Shown here: positions 40,501 through 52,555 of the stretch, piece by piece
Position numbering within the stretch: the stretch's first letter is position 1
Layout: each line of letters opens with the position of its first letter
Source: Littorina saxatilis
Lineage: Eukaryota; Mollusca; Gastropoda; Littorinimorpha; Littorinidae
Length of the DNA: 64,000 nucleotides
NCBI RefSeq assembly: GCF_037325665.1
Contig: NC_090255.1
Location: 36,714,533 to 36,778,532 of the forward strand
Direction: 5' to 3'
The notes under the pieces: generated by a model
What the model was told of the DNA's origin: nothing
The model's database searches: none
The model's input: the letters and a program-made list of their open reading frames with translations, nothing else
Program-made: the position numbers and the translations under genes

Positions 40501-43500
40501 TCCAAAACACTTATGGGGGTAAACAGGTCTGCATATATCTATATGTTTTTGGAATCAGGAACCGACAAGGAATAAGATGAAAGTGTTTTTAAATTGATTT
40601 CGAAAATTTAATTTTGATAATAATTTTTATATATTTAATTTTCAGAGCTTGATTTTAATCCAAATATAACATATTTATATGTTTTTGGAATCAGCAAATG
40701 ATGGAGAATAAGATGAACGTAAATTTGGATCGTTTTATAAATTTTTATTTTTTTTTACAATTTTCTGATTTTTAATGACCAAAGTCATTAATTAATTTTT
40801 GAGCCACCAAGCTGAAATGCAATACCGAAGTCCGGGCTTCGTCGAAGACTACTTGACCAAAATTTCAACCGATTTGGTTGAAAAATGAGAGCGTGACAGT
40901 GCTGCCTCAACTTTCACGAAAAGCCGGATATGACGTCATCAAAGACATTTATCAAAAAAATTAAAAAAACGTTCGGGGATATCATACCTAGGAACTCTCA
41001 TGTCAAATTTCATAAAGATCGGTCCAGTAGTTTGGTCTGAATCGCTCTACACACACACACGCACACACAGACAGACACACACACACACACACATACACCA
41101 CGACCCTCGTTTCGATTCCCCCTCTATGTTAAAACATTTAGTCAAAACTTGACTAAATGTAAAAACGAGTGCAGAAAACGCAATGAAAGCGAAAGCGCTC
41201 GAGTCGCACACTTATTTCCCTGTCGAGTAGGATTAATTTGTACACATTAGTGATTCGAAAAAAAAGTTTTTAAAAAAAGTGATTGCCTACCTTCCTACCC
41301 TATTTGTTTTGGCTATGTTACCATAACCACACTTTTTTTTCTTTTTTTTTGCCTTACGGCAGTGAGGAGAAACTTCTGAAAGTTGTTAAGAATGTACAAA
41401 AGAGAGGAAAATTCAATTCATTTCTTCATTTAATATCATATTCTTACTCCGAATCACATTAGCATTGAGTCACCTGAGATGCTTATCACTGAAAAACGCT
41501 TACCCGGCTAAAGAATTTAAAGGGAAGCAACCCCATCACCAAAACGAAAGTGAAAGTAGCTTTGGTAATGGGCCAGTACACCGGGAGTTACCTCCCATAC
41601 GGGTGTATGCCACGTCACTTCCTCTAGGAACACGTGCCTATTATCATACGTCTTTTTCACCTCGGAGAGGACGGTTCACTTTTTGACGCTCTGTGGCTGA
41701 CCTTGTGTGTTTGAGTGACACCCGCCGGCCACGTTACCCAGCTTGTCTGCTCGCCTTGCCTACAGTTTGGTGAGCTCGTTCCCGTTTGTTGTTGGTTGTT
41801 TGCACTGTTTTGTTACTGTACGTTGTCCGTTTTTTACGGACTTGTGTGTCAGTGACTTGCGTGTTTCGCCATTTTGTTGTGTGAGTTAGTTAGCTAACTC
41901 GTGTGACTTTGCTAGTAGCTCTGCGTGCCCTCTTTCTGTTTGGGCAAGTGTAGCTTTAGTATTTTGTTGACGCGTAAGCGTGTGTGTTTACTGTCTTTTC
42001 AGTCGTTTTGACTTACGTTTCAGTAAATCTTTTTGGCTTTGCCACGTGTTGTTGACGTTTGTGTCAGTGTCTTGCGTGTCGCCATTTTGTTGTGTGAGTT
42101 AGTTTTCTAGCTCGTGTGACTTTGTTTGTAGCTCTCCGTGCCTCTGCTTGTGGGGCAAGTTTAGCTATAGTATTTTGTTAACGCATTAGTGCGTGTGTTT
42201 ACTGAATTTTCCAGTCGTTTAGACTTATGTTTCAGTAAATTTTTTCGCGTTGCCACGTGTTGTTGTCAACATGTCTGATTCAGACAAGCGCCGTGGCAAG
42301 TCGGACCCCAAGGGGAAAATTAAGGCTAAGTCTTCCTCTTCCAAAGCAACTTTACTTGTTACAGACCAAGAGCGTAACACTTTGTTGGCTGTACCAATTT
42401 CGGCGCCTAGCGCTGTTACTACTTCTGCTTCTTTTGCGGCGCCTAGCGCTACTGTTACTTCTGCACCTGTCTCTACATCGGAGACTTCGTCTTCTTTGTT
42501 AGCACCTGGACAAGGTGCGTTGGTTTCCTCTCTGTTAAAGTCACTGGTTCCAGAAATCCGCAGCTTGGTGCAGGCAGAATTTCAGCGTTCCGTCGCCAGC
42601 AGTTCGGCGTTTCCGGCATCTGGCAGTGACGTCCGGGCATTGGCTTCCGTGTCTTTGTCCTCCACTTCCGGCTTGGAGCAGCGTCCTCCCTCTTCAGCGT
42701 CGGTTGGTAAGCAGAGCTGGTCCGATAGCCCTCGTGAGGCGCCTGGACGTTCTCCTTCGGGGGACAGCTCTTTCGCATCGGGTCACGACCGATACCTTGC
42801 TGATCTTTCATTTCCGGCGATAACCTACGAGGCCCCGGACTTGTTCGAACAGCGGCGGCAGTCGGTTTCGACTGCCGCATTTCCGGCACTTGCCGGAAGT
42901 GATGATCCGTCCGCTCCGGCACGCTACGGCGGTCGCGGCAGGATGGAGTATTCACTGACTTCCGGTCCTTCCGGATCGCGAAGTCAACCAGTGCAGTCTT
43001 CACTTCCGCATTTTGCGGTTCCGTTGACTACACTTCCGGTTTCGGCCGGAAACGCTTCTTCCTCTTCTGGTGGTTCCTTCCGGATACCAGATAGTGGATT
43101 ACAGCGTGCGCCTTCCGGCTTTCAAGCGCCTAGGCTTGAGCAGGCATCACTCCACTCAGTCGGGGGAGTGACGTCAGCTCATCCAGCTCCGGTTTTTGCG
43201 GATGGTCGTCCTGCTTACCCTTTACCTTCACAGGATTTTGGGCGGCAGGATGACGTTAGTGCTCAGGCTTTTCCGGTTTCCGGTTTGCCAGGGCATGCTT
43301 CTGCTTCCGGAACTGGTGACTTCGGTCATGGTTCCACGTGTGACTATTCTGATGCTCCATCAGTGGTCAGCGAGGAGTCGCGGGGCGTGTTTCCGTCGAA
43401 GCTCAAGTCTGTTCTTGACGTCGCGGCGGAAGTAACGTCTCGTTATTTTCCTGAAGGGGTGGTGGCTGCGGACTCTTCCGCATCATTCGTTCCTTCTGCC

Positions 43501-46500
43501 ATGGCGGACTTCCGGCCGGCACAGGAGGATGTTTCTTCCTTCCGGTTCGCCGAGTCTCCGTCAGTGGCTTACCAACTTTCGCATTCACTGGTTCGTCCAG
43601 CACATGCGGGGAGTGGTATTCGGCCAGTGCCTGTTCCGTTACTGCTTCCTTTTGGTCCAGTTCCGGAATCAGCGCAGCAGTGGGTGGCTTCAGCTGCCCA
43701 AGCCTCTTCCTTCGTGCCTACGGTCAATAGGAAGCTTGGCATGCCCAATCAGAGCCAGAATTGGCTGGCGTCTTTTGCACTCCCTAGGGCTACCCTTCCG
43801 GTTTCCCGGGAATTGCTGCCTCTTCTGACTAAACCGATCAAGCGTGATTCGGTTTTGCCGGTTTCCGAGGCTTCCCTCCTCTCTGCTGAGGAGGTTGGAC
43901 GTCGGCAGATCGAACTGTCCTCCATTGCGGAGACTCTCGTTCGGGCTCTGTCTCGGGCATTGACCGATTCGCTAGTTCCTTTCACTCTCAGTGAAGAACA
44001 GAATGCGGACGATGTCTCTGCGCTTTTGGCCGCATTGGCCAAGGTCAATGAGGAACAATTGCGTCTTTCCTCCCTGCAGTACACCCAAGCGGTACTCTGC
44101 AGGAGGGATCTCTTCCTCTCGCAGTCCCAATTCACGGAACTGGCTACTAGGGAGACCTTGAGAGTCTCCCCGGTCTCAGAGGAGTCTCTCTTCTGTCCGC
44201 TGGCACTGGATGCCAGACAGAAGGAGATTCAGTCAAACAAGGACAGTCAGTTCCTTGACTACACTCTGAAGGGGGTGAAACAGTCTCAGCCTTCTAAACA
44301 GAAGCAGGCTCAGACATCGTCTAACCCCAAGCCAGCTCAGAAGCGGCAGGCTCCGCCGGCCGCTCGTGGTGGGAAGAAGAGGACGGCATCGGGGAGGGGG
44401 CGTGGCGGCTCTGGAAGTAAGCCACACCCCCAATGAAGCGCTCCCGATCTCACCTCCCTCCCGCCCTCCACCTTGGTGATGGCGGGAGGCCCCTCCCGGG
44501 CACTTTCTCGTTGGATGTCGGTAGTAGACAGCCAATGGATTGTGGGAGTGGTGAGATCGGGCTTCCGCCTACTCTGGCGGGAGGAAAAGGCGCCTCTTAC
44601 CCGAGTGCCTCCGCGGTTCAAGCCCCCCTTCTCGCAGGAAGCACGTTCCGTCTTGCAGTCGGAAATTGCCTCCCTGGAGCAGAAGGGCGCGGTGGAGAGA
44701 GTTCGGGTCCACAGCTCCCTGGGATTTTACGGGCGTCTGTTCGCTGTTCCCAAAGCATCAGGAGGATGGCGTCCCGTGTTGGATTTATCTCTCCTCAATA
44801 CTTTCTTGAGGGAGATAAAATTCAAGATGGAGACGCCAGCCTCTGTCCGAGACTCTCTCCGCCCAGGAGACTGGGTGACCTCGATCGATCTCACGGACGC
44901 ATACTTTCATATTCTTATGCATCCGGCCGACCGGAAATGGCTTCGTTTCCGGTGGGGAGATCAGATCTACCAGTTTCGCGCACTCCCTTTCGGGCTGTCT
45001 CTCGCACCATGGATTTTCACCATGGTGGTGAGACAGGTCTGTGCACTGGTGAGGTCCCAGGGTATCCGTCTGCGGGCTTATCTGGACGACTGGCTCATCA
45101 TGAACCAGTCCCAGAGCGGCTGTTCGCAGGATACCCTGACGGTTCTTCGAGAATCCAACTCGTTGGGATTCTCGATCAACCGGGTAAAGTCGGAGCTGAC
45201 CCCGTCACAGACATTCACTTATCTGGGGATGTCTTTCGACACGGTCGCTTGGACTGTCCAGCCTTCTCAGAGAAGGGTGGACAAGCTCCAAGCCCAGATT
45301 CGCTCCACTTTACCTCTCCTGATGGCTTCCATCCGCTCGCTCGCCTCCATCTTGGGGCAGATGGAGTCTATGGCTCTTCTGGTTTCACTGGGCCGGGTCC
45401 ACAAACGTCCGCTTCAGTTCGCGCTGAAGCCGTTTGTGGACTCTCCTCTGGTGGACTGGGACGCCCTCATCCCTTTGCAGGGATGGTTCCAGTCTGCGAC
45501 CCTTCCGTGGTTGGACACGGAGTGGGTCTGCAGAGGTGTTCCGATCGTCGTGCCCCTCCCCGACCTGGACCTCTTTACAGATGCGTCCAGGGAGGGTTGG
45601 GGGGCACATACAGATCTTCAGACTACTTCCGGTCTGTGGACGACGGAGCAGTCCTTGTGGCACATCAACTTGCTGGAGCTAGAGGCAGTTGCTCTAGCTC
45701 TGGCCAAGTTTCTGCCCTCCCTGTACGCCAAACATGTTCGTCTGTTTACAGACAACATGACAGTGGCGGCGTACATCAACAAGCAGGGAGGCTCGCGGTC
45801 CCCGTCTCTCTCGGAGAGGGCTTGCGAGATCCTGGTGTGGTGCTTTCAGCATCATATCACGATCTCGGCCAGGTACCTTCCAGGGAGGCTGAACACTTTG
45901 GCGGATGCGCTCAGTCGTTCCGGTACGGTGCTTCAGTCGGAGTGGACGATCACTCACGGGGCACTGCTTCGCCTTTGGGCCCAGGTCCAAAAGCCTCTGG
46001 TGGACCTTTTTGCCACAAGGTACTCAAAGAGGCTTCCGGTGTTCGTCTCGCCATTCCCGGACCCTCAGGCATGGCGAGTGAACGCTCTGGACTTTCCCTG
46101 GACGGGTCTGGAGGCGTACGCCTTTCCTCCCTTTCCGTTACTCAGCCGAGTAATCCGGAAAGCGGAGATGGAGGAGCCGGCCCTTCTTCTTCTGGTCGCT
46201 CCTCTGTGGCCGTCGCAGGTCTGGTTTCCAGATCTTCTTCGGCTCGCCCAAGGGCCCCCCATTCCTCTCGCACTCGTGCGAGGGGAACTAGTGCAGCCCC
46301 GAACAGGCATTCCACACGAGGAGCCCAGTCTTCTGAAGCTTCACGTGTGGAAGTTGTTCGGGATTCGTTGAAGCGCTCTGGGGCGTCGTCTTTGACTCTG
46401 GACTTGGTGGCTCGCTCGCATAGAGCGTCCACCTCTTCAGTTTATGCTTCCCACTGGAAGGCATGGACTGCCTGGTGTTCAGCTAGAGGGGTGAGTTCGG

Positions 46501-49500
46501 TGGCTCCGCGCTCTATTCAGGTCGCTAACCACCTCTCTTTCATGTCTTCGCAGGGCGCCTCAGTCTCCTCGTTGAGGGTCCGGCGCTCCGCTATCTCGGC
46601 GACTCTTAAGCAGATTGGTCGTTCTGTTCGAGTCGGGGGCGTTATAGCTGCAGTCATTAAAGGGGCTGCTCTTAAGGAAGCTAAAGCTCGTTTGCCCGCT
46701 CCCAAGTGGGACTTGTTTTTAATCCTGGAATTCCTTCGTTCTGCGGATTTTGAGCCTTTAAGCGAGGCCAGTCTGTTCAATGTCACTCGCAAAGCGCTGT
46801 TTCTCCTTTTGTTGGCTACGGCCCGACGGGGTAGCGAGGTCCACGCTCTGTCGGGTCAGCCTGGAGATATCTCCTTTGAGCCGGACGGTTCCGCATCTTT
46901 GCGTTTCCGGCCTGATTTCCTGGCCAAGAATCAGTCTCCGGGGCAGGCCTCTCCGCTGGTTAGAGTTAAGGCTCTGACCAGCGCGTTGGCCCCGGATGAC
47001 CCCGATTCGGTCAATTGCCCTGTGAGGGCACTTCGTCTGTACTTAGCCCGGACTCAGCCGATTCGGTCTAGTTCTCAGAAGTTGTTGTTTATCTCTCTCC
47101 TTACTAGGCGCGAGAAAGATTTGTCGAAGGTAACGTTGGCCCGGTGGGTGTCCTCGCTCATCAAGCAGGCTTATGAGTGGAGTCGCACAAAGAGGGGGGG
47201 GGTTATGCCCTCCTTGCCACTTGACTCGGCCCGAGCCCATGAAACGAGGGCGTGGGCATCCTCTCTGGCAGTTCTGCGCTCCAGACGTCTAGAGGAGGTG
47301 CTGACAACTGCGTATTGGCGTTCCGAAGATGTTTTCATAAACTTTTATCTTCGGGACGTCACAGCTCTTCGACAGGATGGCTCCAGAGGCCTTCCAGCGC
47401 TCATAGCAGCAGGCCAGTTCCTGTCCAGAACTTGATGGTGAGTTTTGATTCATTTCTAGCCCACCGCCTTGTTGATGTTATCTGCTAATGTGATTCGGAG
47501 TAAGAATATGATATTAAATGGAAAATTTCCTAAATAAATTATCATTTAATTAATATACTTACCCGAATCACATACTGTATTCCCTCCCACCTGCCCCGCT
47601 TATGGTTTTAAGATTTTTTAAAGCCGTATGATAATAGGCACGTGTTCCTAGAGGAAGTGACGTGGCATACACCCGTATGGGAGGTAACTCCCGGTGTACT
47701 GGCCCATTACCAAAGCTACTTTCACTTTCGTTTTGGTGATGGGGTTGCTTCCCTTTAAATTCTTTAGCCGGGTAAGCGTTTTTCAGTGATAAGCATCTCA
47801 GGTGACTCAATGCTAATGTGATTCGGGTAAGTATATTAATTAAATGATAATTTATTTAGGAAATTTTCCATTTTCTGCTACCGCCCGCCTCAGTTACTTG
47901 AACTTTGAGTGAAACAGCTCGCTGTTGATTCGCGGACACGCTATAGGATTCGCGGGCACGCGACAGCATTGAATGCAGTGTACCAGTGAAAATGTCGATC
48001 GCGCGTGTTGTATAACATGGTCAAAGACTCGATGACACTGGATGCGCGAACAAATGGAAATGGGAGTGGGTGTCGGCTGTTGTGGAAGTGAATAGAGACG
48101 AACAGCGCGTCGGCACCCGATTTAGAAAAATTGATGTCCGTGGTTCAGCATGGTGCATCGTCTGCAACACCTACTAACTCAATTAAACTGTTACTGACCA
48201 TCTCCGCAGGAAGAAGCACGTTGAAACGTGCTCTTCTCTGAAGGACAATCAACGTTTGCCAGGTGGGGTTTTTTTCTGCTCAAGTAAGGCACAGTGCTCC
48301 TGAATTGTTTGATTTTCCTTCGATTTTATACTGCAGAAGAAGTACAGATTCGATTTTGGCTCAAGTCAAGCGAAGAACACCGCTCTAGATCTGAACTTTG
48401 CGCATCTGTTTCAGTTTTTGACTCACATGCGAAGCAAAAGTGAGTCTATGTACTCACCCGAGTCGTCCGTCCGTCCGTCCGTCCGGACGTCCGGACGTCC
48501 GGACGTCCGTCCGTCCGGAAAACTTTAACGTTGGATATTTCTTGGACACTATTCAGTCTATCAGTACCAAATTTGGCAAGATGGTGTATGATGACAAGGC
48601 CCCAAAAAGCATACATAGCATCTTGACCTTGCTTCAAGGTCAAGGTCGCAGGGGCCATAAATGTTGCCTAAAAAACAGCTATTTTTCACATTTTTCCCAT
48701 TTTCTCTGAAGTTTTTGAGATTCAATACCTCACCTATATATGATATATAGGGCAAAGTAAGCCCCATCTTTTGATACCAGTTTGGTTTACCTTGCTTCAA
48801 GGTCAAGGTCACAGGAGCTCTTCAAAGTTGGATTGTATACATATTTTGAAGTGACCTTGACCCTGAACTATGGAAGATAACTGTTTCAAACTTAAAAATT
48901 ATGTGGGGCACATGTTATGCTTTCATCATGAGACACATTTGGTCACATATGATCAAGGTCAAGGTCACTTTGACCCTTATGAAATGTGACCAAAATAAGG
49001 TAGTGAACCACTAAAAGTGACCATATCTCATGGTAGAAAGAGCCAATAAGCACCATTGTACTTCCTATGTCTTGAATTAACAACTTTGTGTTGCATGACC
49101 TTGGATGACCTTGACCTTGGGTCACATGTATTTTGGTAGGAAAAATGTGTAAAGCATGTGAGTCGTATGGGCTTTGCCCTTCTTGTTCTCCATTCGAATG
49201 TCACTGTGCTGATCGTATTCGTAATCTTCGAACTATATTTACCAAATTTAAGCAAGGGTTGGAGCTGGGCTGGTACCCAAACCGTTAGCCCACAAATCGA
49301 AGAAAAATCTATGCATTGAGCCTTATTTCTTCTTCTTTTTTTATACTTTTTTTTAAACTCATTGTAAGAGATCATGGGAAAGTAATTTAAGTAGGCAATT
49401 CTTATTGTTGAGCCTTTGTAACTTTTATGTTTGAAAGTAAACCAGATTGTGTTACAAGTTACATTTTCCTGTTTGTCTCAACTGTCAACAGATCAATTTT

Positions 49501-52500
49501 TAAAAAAATTTCAACCATATAATACATACATACATGTATATATTTTTTTCTTCTTCAAAAAATCAAAAATTGGTACTAAAAACTCTTGATTCTAAAAACA
49601 GAATTTAATGACAAACTTGGAGCTCAGATGACACTGAATTTGCACCATCTGGGTTTTTTGAAGAAAAAAATTTCCGGGGGGGCCCCCAGTAAGGCTGGGC
49701 GCTTCGCCCGTCAACTTGACGCTTCGCGTCTTCAGTTAAAAATTGTCAGCCTTTTTTTACAATTTTCAATTCCCATGCCTGCAGGTGACTGGTTTGTGTC
49801 GTGTGTGATATGTAGACCAGGTCAGGGGTCAAGGTTAGGTCAGATCGCGTGAAGGATTGTGGTATAGATACAGTTATCACCGAGCTGCAGTTCGCCGATT
49901 CGGAGAAGACGATTTTACATTGTTCGGTTTCGTAGCTCCAGAAAAATAGATAAAGAAGATACCAAAGGAGATTTCCCACAGGTTAATCTGCACAGCGTGT
50001 TTCCAGTGTCTGCGCGAGGAAGCGCAGCGCTGTCGAAAGCGCAGTCTCGATCTGGCCATCTCAGGCAGTCGTGTAAGTAAGTAGGCTACAGACAGACAGA
50101 TCTAGATCAAGTGTCTCGCACTCTTGCACCGTGTCACCTATGCCGACTGTGTGTGTGTATGTGTGACGGAGTGATTGAGTTTGTGTTACTGTTTGTTGAT
50201 TTCTTACGTGAGCCTTGAAGGCATCGCCTCTTGTTATGGGTTGTGGAAGAATTGCTTTTTGAGTCACTTGAGAAAAAGTGACTATGTAATCGGTCAGTGT
50301 TAGTCTGTCCGGCCGGCCGGCCGGCTGTCCGTAGACACCACCTTAACGTTGGACTTTTCTCGGAAACTATTAAAGCGATCGGGCTCATATTTTGTTTAGT
50401 CGTGACCTCCAATGACCTCTACACTTTAACGATGGTTTCGTTGACCTTTGACCTTTTTCAAGGTCACAGGTCAGCGTCAAAGAAAAAATTAGACATTTTA
50501 TATCTTTGACAAAGTTCATCGGATGTGATTGAAACTTTGTAGGATTATTCTTTACATCAAAGTATTTACATCTGTAGCCTTTTACGAACGTTATCAGAAA
50601 AACAAGGGAGATAACTAGCCTTTTCTGTTCGGCAACACACAACTTAACGTTGGGCTTTTCTCGGAAACTATAAAAGTGACCGGGCTCAAATTTTATGTGA
50701 ACGTGACTCATTGTGTTGTGAATAGCAATTTCTTCCTGTCCCTCTGATGCCTCATATAATATTCAGAACTGCGAAAGTGACTCGATCGAGCGTTTTCTCT
50801 TCTTGTTTATGGAAAGATTCAGTCAAGCTACACGTGACATTGTAGGCCAATTACTAGCAAACAGTGTGTCTGCACGCAGCAAGGATCTGTGCATGTTAAA
50901 TCATGTCAACGACTGATGTGATCGCGTCCCTCTGTGCACAGATCGAGGTGTCACGTGTAGCTTGACTCAATGTTTGCAAGGAAAAGTTACTTTACTACAA
51001 CCCATAACATCCCTACAGTTGTTTCATGAATACTTCTATCTGTAGAGCTCAGCTCTGTACAAGAAGGTGTTTCATTGCTTTAATTTAACAATGAAATTTG
51101 CATGGTGGTTTTGTTAGCCAACATTGCCGAAATTACAGATAAATTGACTGATGCGTCCATAAGGTTTGTGTGTTGGTTTCAGAACAACATCGCTGAGATC
51201 GGCCAAGCAGTGGGCGTCCTGTACACGGCTCGTGAGAACATCTGGAAGACGGTACAGCCTCGTCTGCGTTGCGAGAAGGGCAAGCACGATAGTCCCGTCT
51301 TCGCCATGCCTCTCCTTGTGCGTGAAAACCCTGAGATGAAGCGCATGTTCACAATGAACTATCGTCTGGTGTTTGCCTGCACGGCCTGTGGCTACACTCA
51401 AGATGACAAGCATCAGAAGATCATGCCCAGTCTGCCGTCTGTGCCAGACGATTTTGGCATGGAGGAACCGTGCTTTGTGCGGCCCTGCTTTCACTGCCAG
51501 GCCCCCAGCCAGAGGATGCGCATGATTTTTGAGGGGTGAGTGGAATTCAGTGCTCTGCTGAGACGTTTCTATAATTTATTGGATTGGGAGACAGTGATGC
51601 TTTCTGCTTCTACTACGAAGAAGAAATTGTTTTATAGTAAATAGTATGCTGAAGGTGTTCATTTTCACAAACACAAAAAACACAAAAAGTTGTTGTTTTT
51701 GATTGTTGCTGTTTGAATAAGGAATTAAATTACCAGTTTATTTTTCATGGTTGCGAGACGAACAAAATCAAACCTATCTTTAGAAATGAAGATGTATCAA
51801 CAGAATGTTTTGGTAGAGGGGGTGGCTTTTGAGTAAGGAAAAAAAGAAACATTTTTAAAAATGAAGAGTAGTTGTAGCCATTGACATTAAGTTGAAGTCT
51901 CTATAATTGAATTTGTTTCTTTCAGTTTACATGACTTTTTCCTGCTTCATTTCGTGAACGGAATGCCCCACAACCGGTTCCATGAGCTGGACTTCAGTTT
52001 CGGAGGCAGCGATTACATGGTCACGTCTGTTGTTCAGTACAAACGTAACCCTGATCATTTCATCTCCTGGATTAGAAATGCCCCTGGTGAGTAAACAAAC
52101 GTCATAATAAAACATTTGAGTTAGGGTTGTGTAGAATGGCTCTGTAATGTGGAAATGCCTACGTTAGACAAAACCTTTTTTTTCTTTGCTTATTTTTTTC
52201 TTATGTGAGAATTCTCTTTTTTCTGTTTGTTTCTTTGTACTTGTAGTTGTGGACATTATTGTTTTGCTTCTGATAAAAAAAGATCCCTTTAAAAGAGGTT
52301 TGAAATTCACAACTATCACGTCATTGTATCAATGTATGTGTGTCTGTATACCTGTAGTTGCTCATTAAGTTACTAATATTTAACGGCAAATAATTTTGAT
52401 AGCCAACCTGTTGTCTGATGGAGGTTACTTAGTGATATATAATAAAAAAAATTAAAACAAGAGGCGAAGCCTTCAAGGCTCACGTAAGAAATCGACAAAC

Positions 52501-52524
52501 AGTAACACAAACTCAATCACTTCG

Positions 52525-52555
<31 letters not shown>

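Larger units (their letters stand above)
39603..41345. mobile_element. Possible TIR transposon enclosing a family-4 repeat
   Basis: Left TAGGTGTGGTTACGGTAAC followed by ACCTACCCTATTTTT; right block 41283-41345 reads CCTACCCTATTTG, then GTTACCATAACCACACTTTT, its inverted counterpart. The interior is almost entirely the family-4 copy, so this would be the oldest layer of a nest. Exact ends are unclear in the flanking A/T runs. Confidence 0.5.
41427..47871 (+). mobile_element. DIRS-type tyrosine-recombinase retrotransposon, looks whole
   Basis: 6445 bases in the 11.9-kb USPL1 intron, same strand as the gene. Left and right inverted terminal repeats of about 250-300 bases (41427-41685 and 47600-47871). 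An internal complementary region at 47490-47575 joins the complement of the left end (GATTCGGAGTAAGAATATG) to the complement of the right end (ATACTTACCCGAATCACAT), which is the hallmark of DIRS elements and their circular intermediate. Parts in order: gag-like frame, reverse transcriptase/RNase H frame, and tyrosine recombinase in an overlapping frame. No breaks are evident. Open frames and close agreement of the repeats suggest a young copy. Confidence 0.9.

Noticed and set aside
42473-44621. Antisense open frames within the DIRS element
   Set aside because: Composition mirrors the sense frames and no domain is seen.
44433-46300. First two thirds of the 1000-codon frame as a separate protein
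   Set aside because: It overlaps the well-supported reverse transcriptase frame; only the 3' part shows recombinase features, the rest is probably open by overlap.
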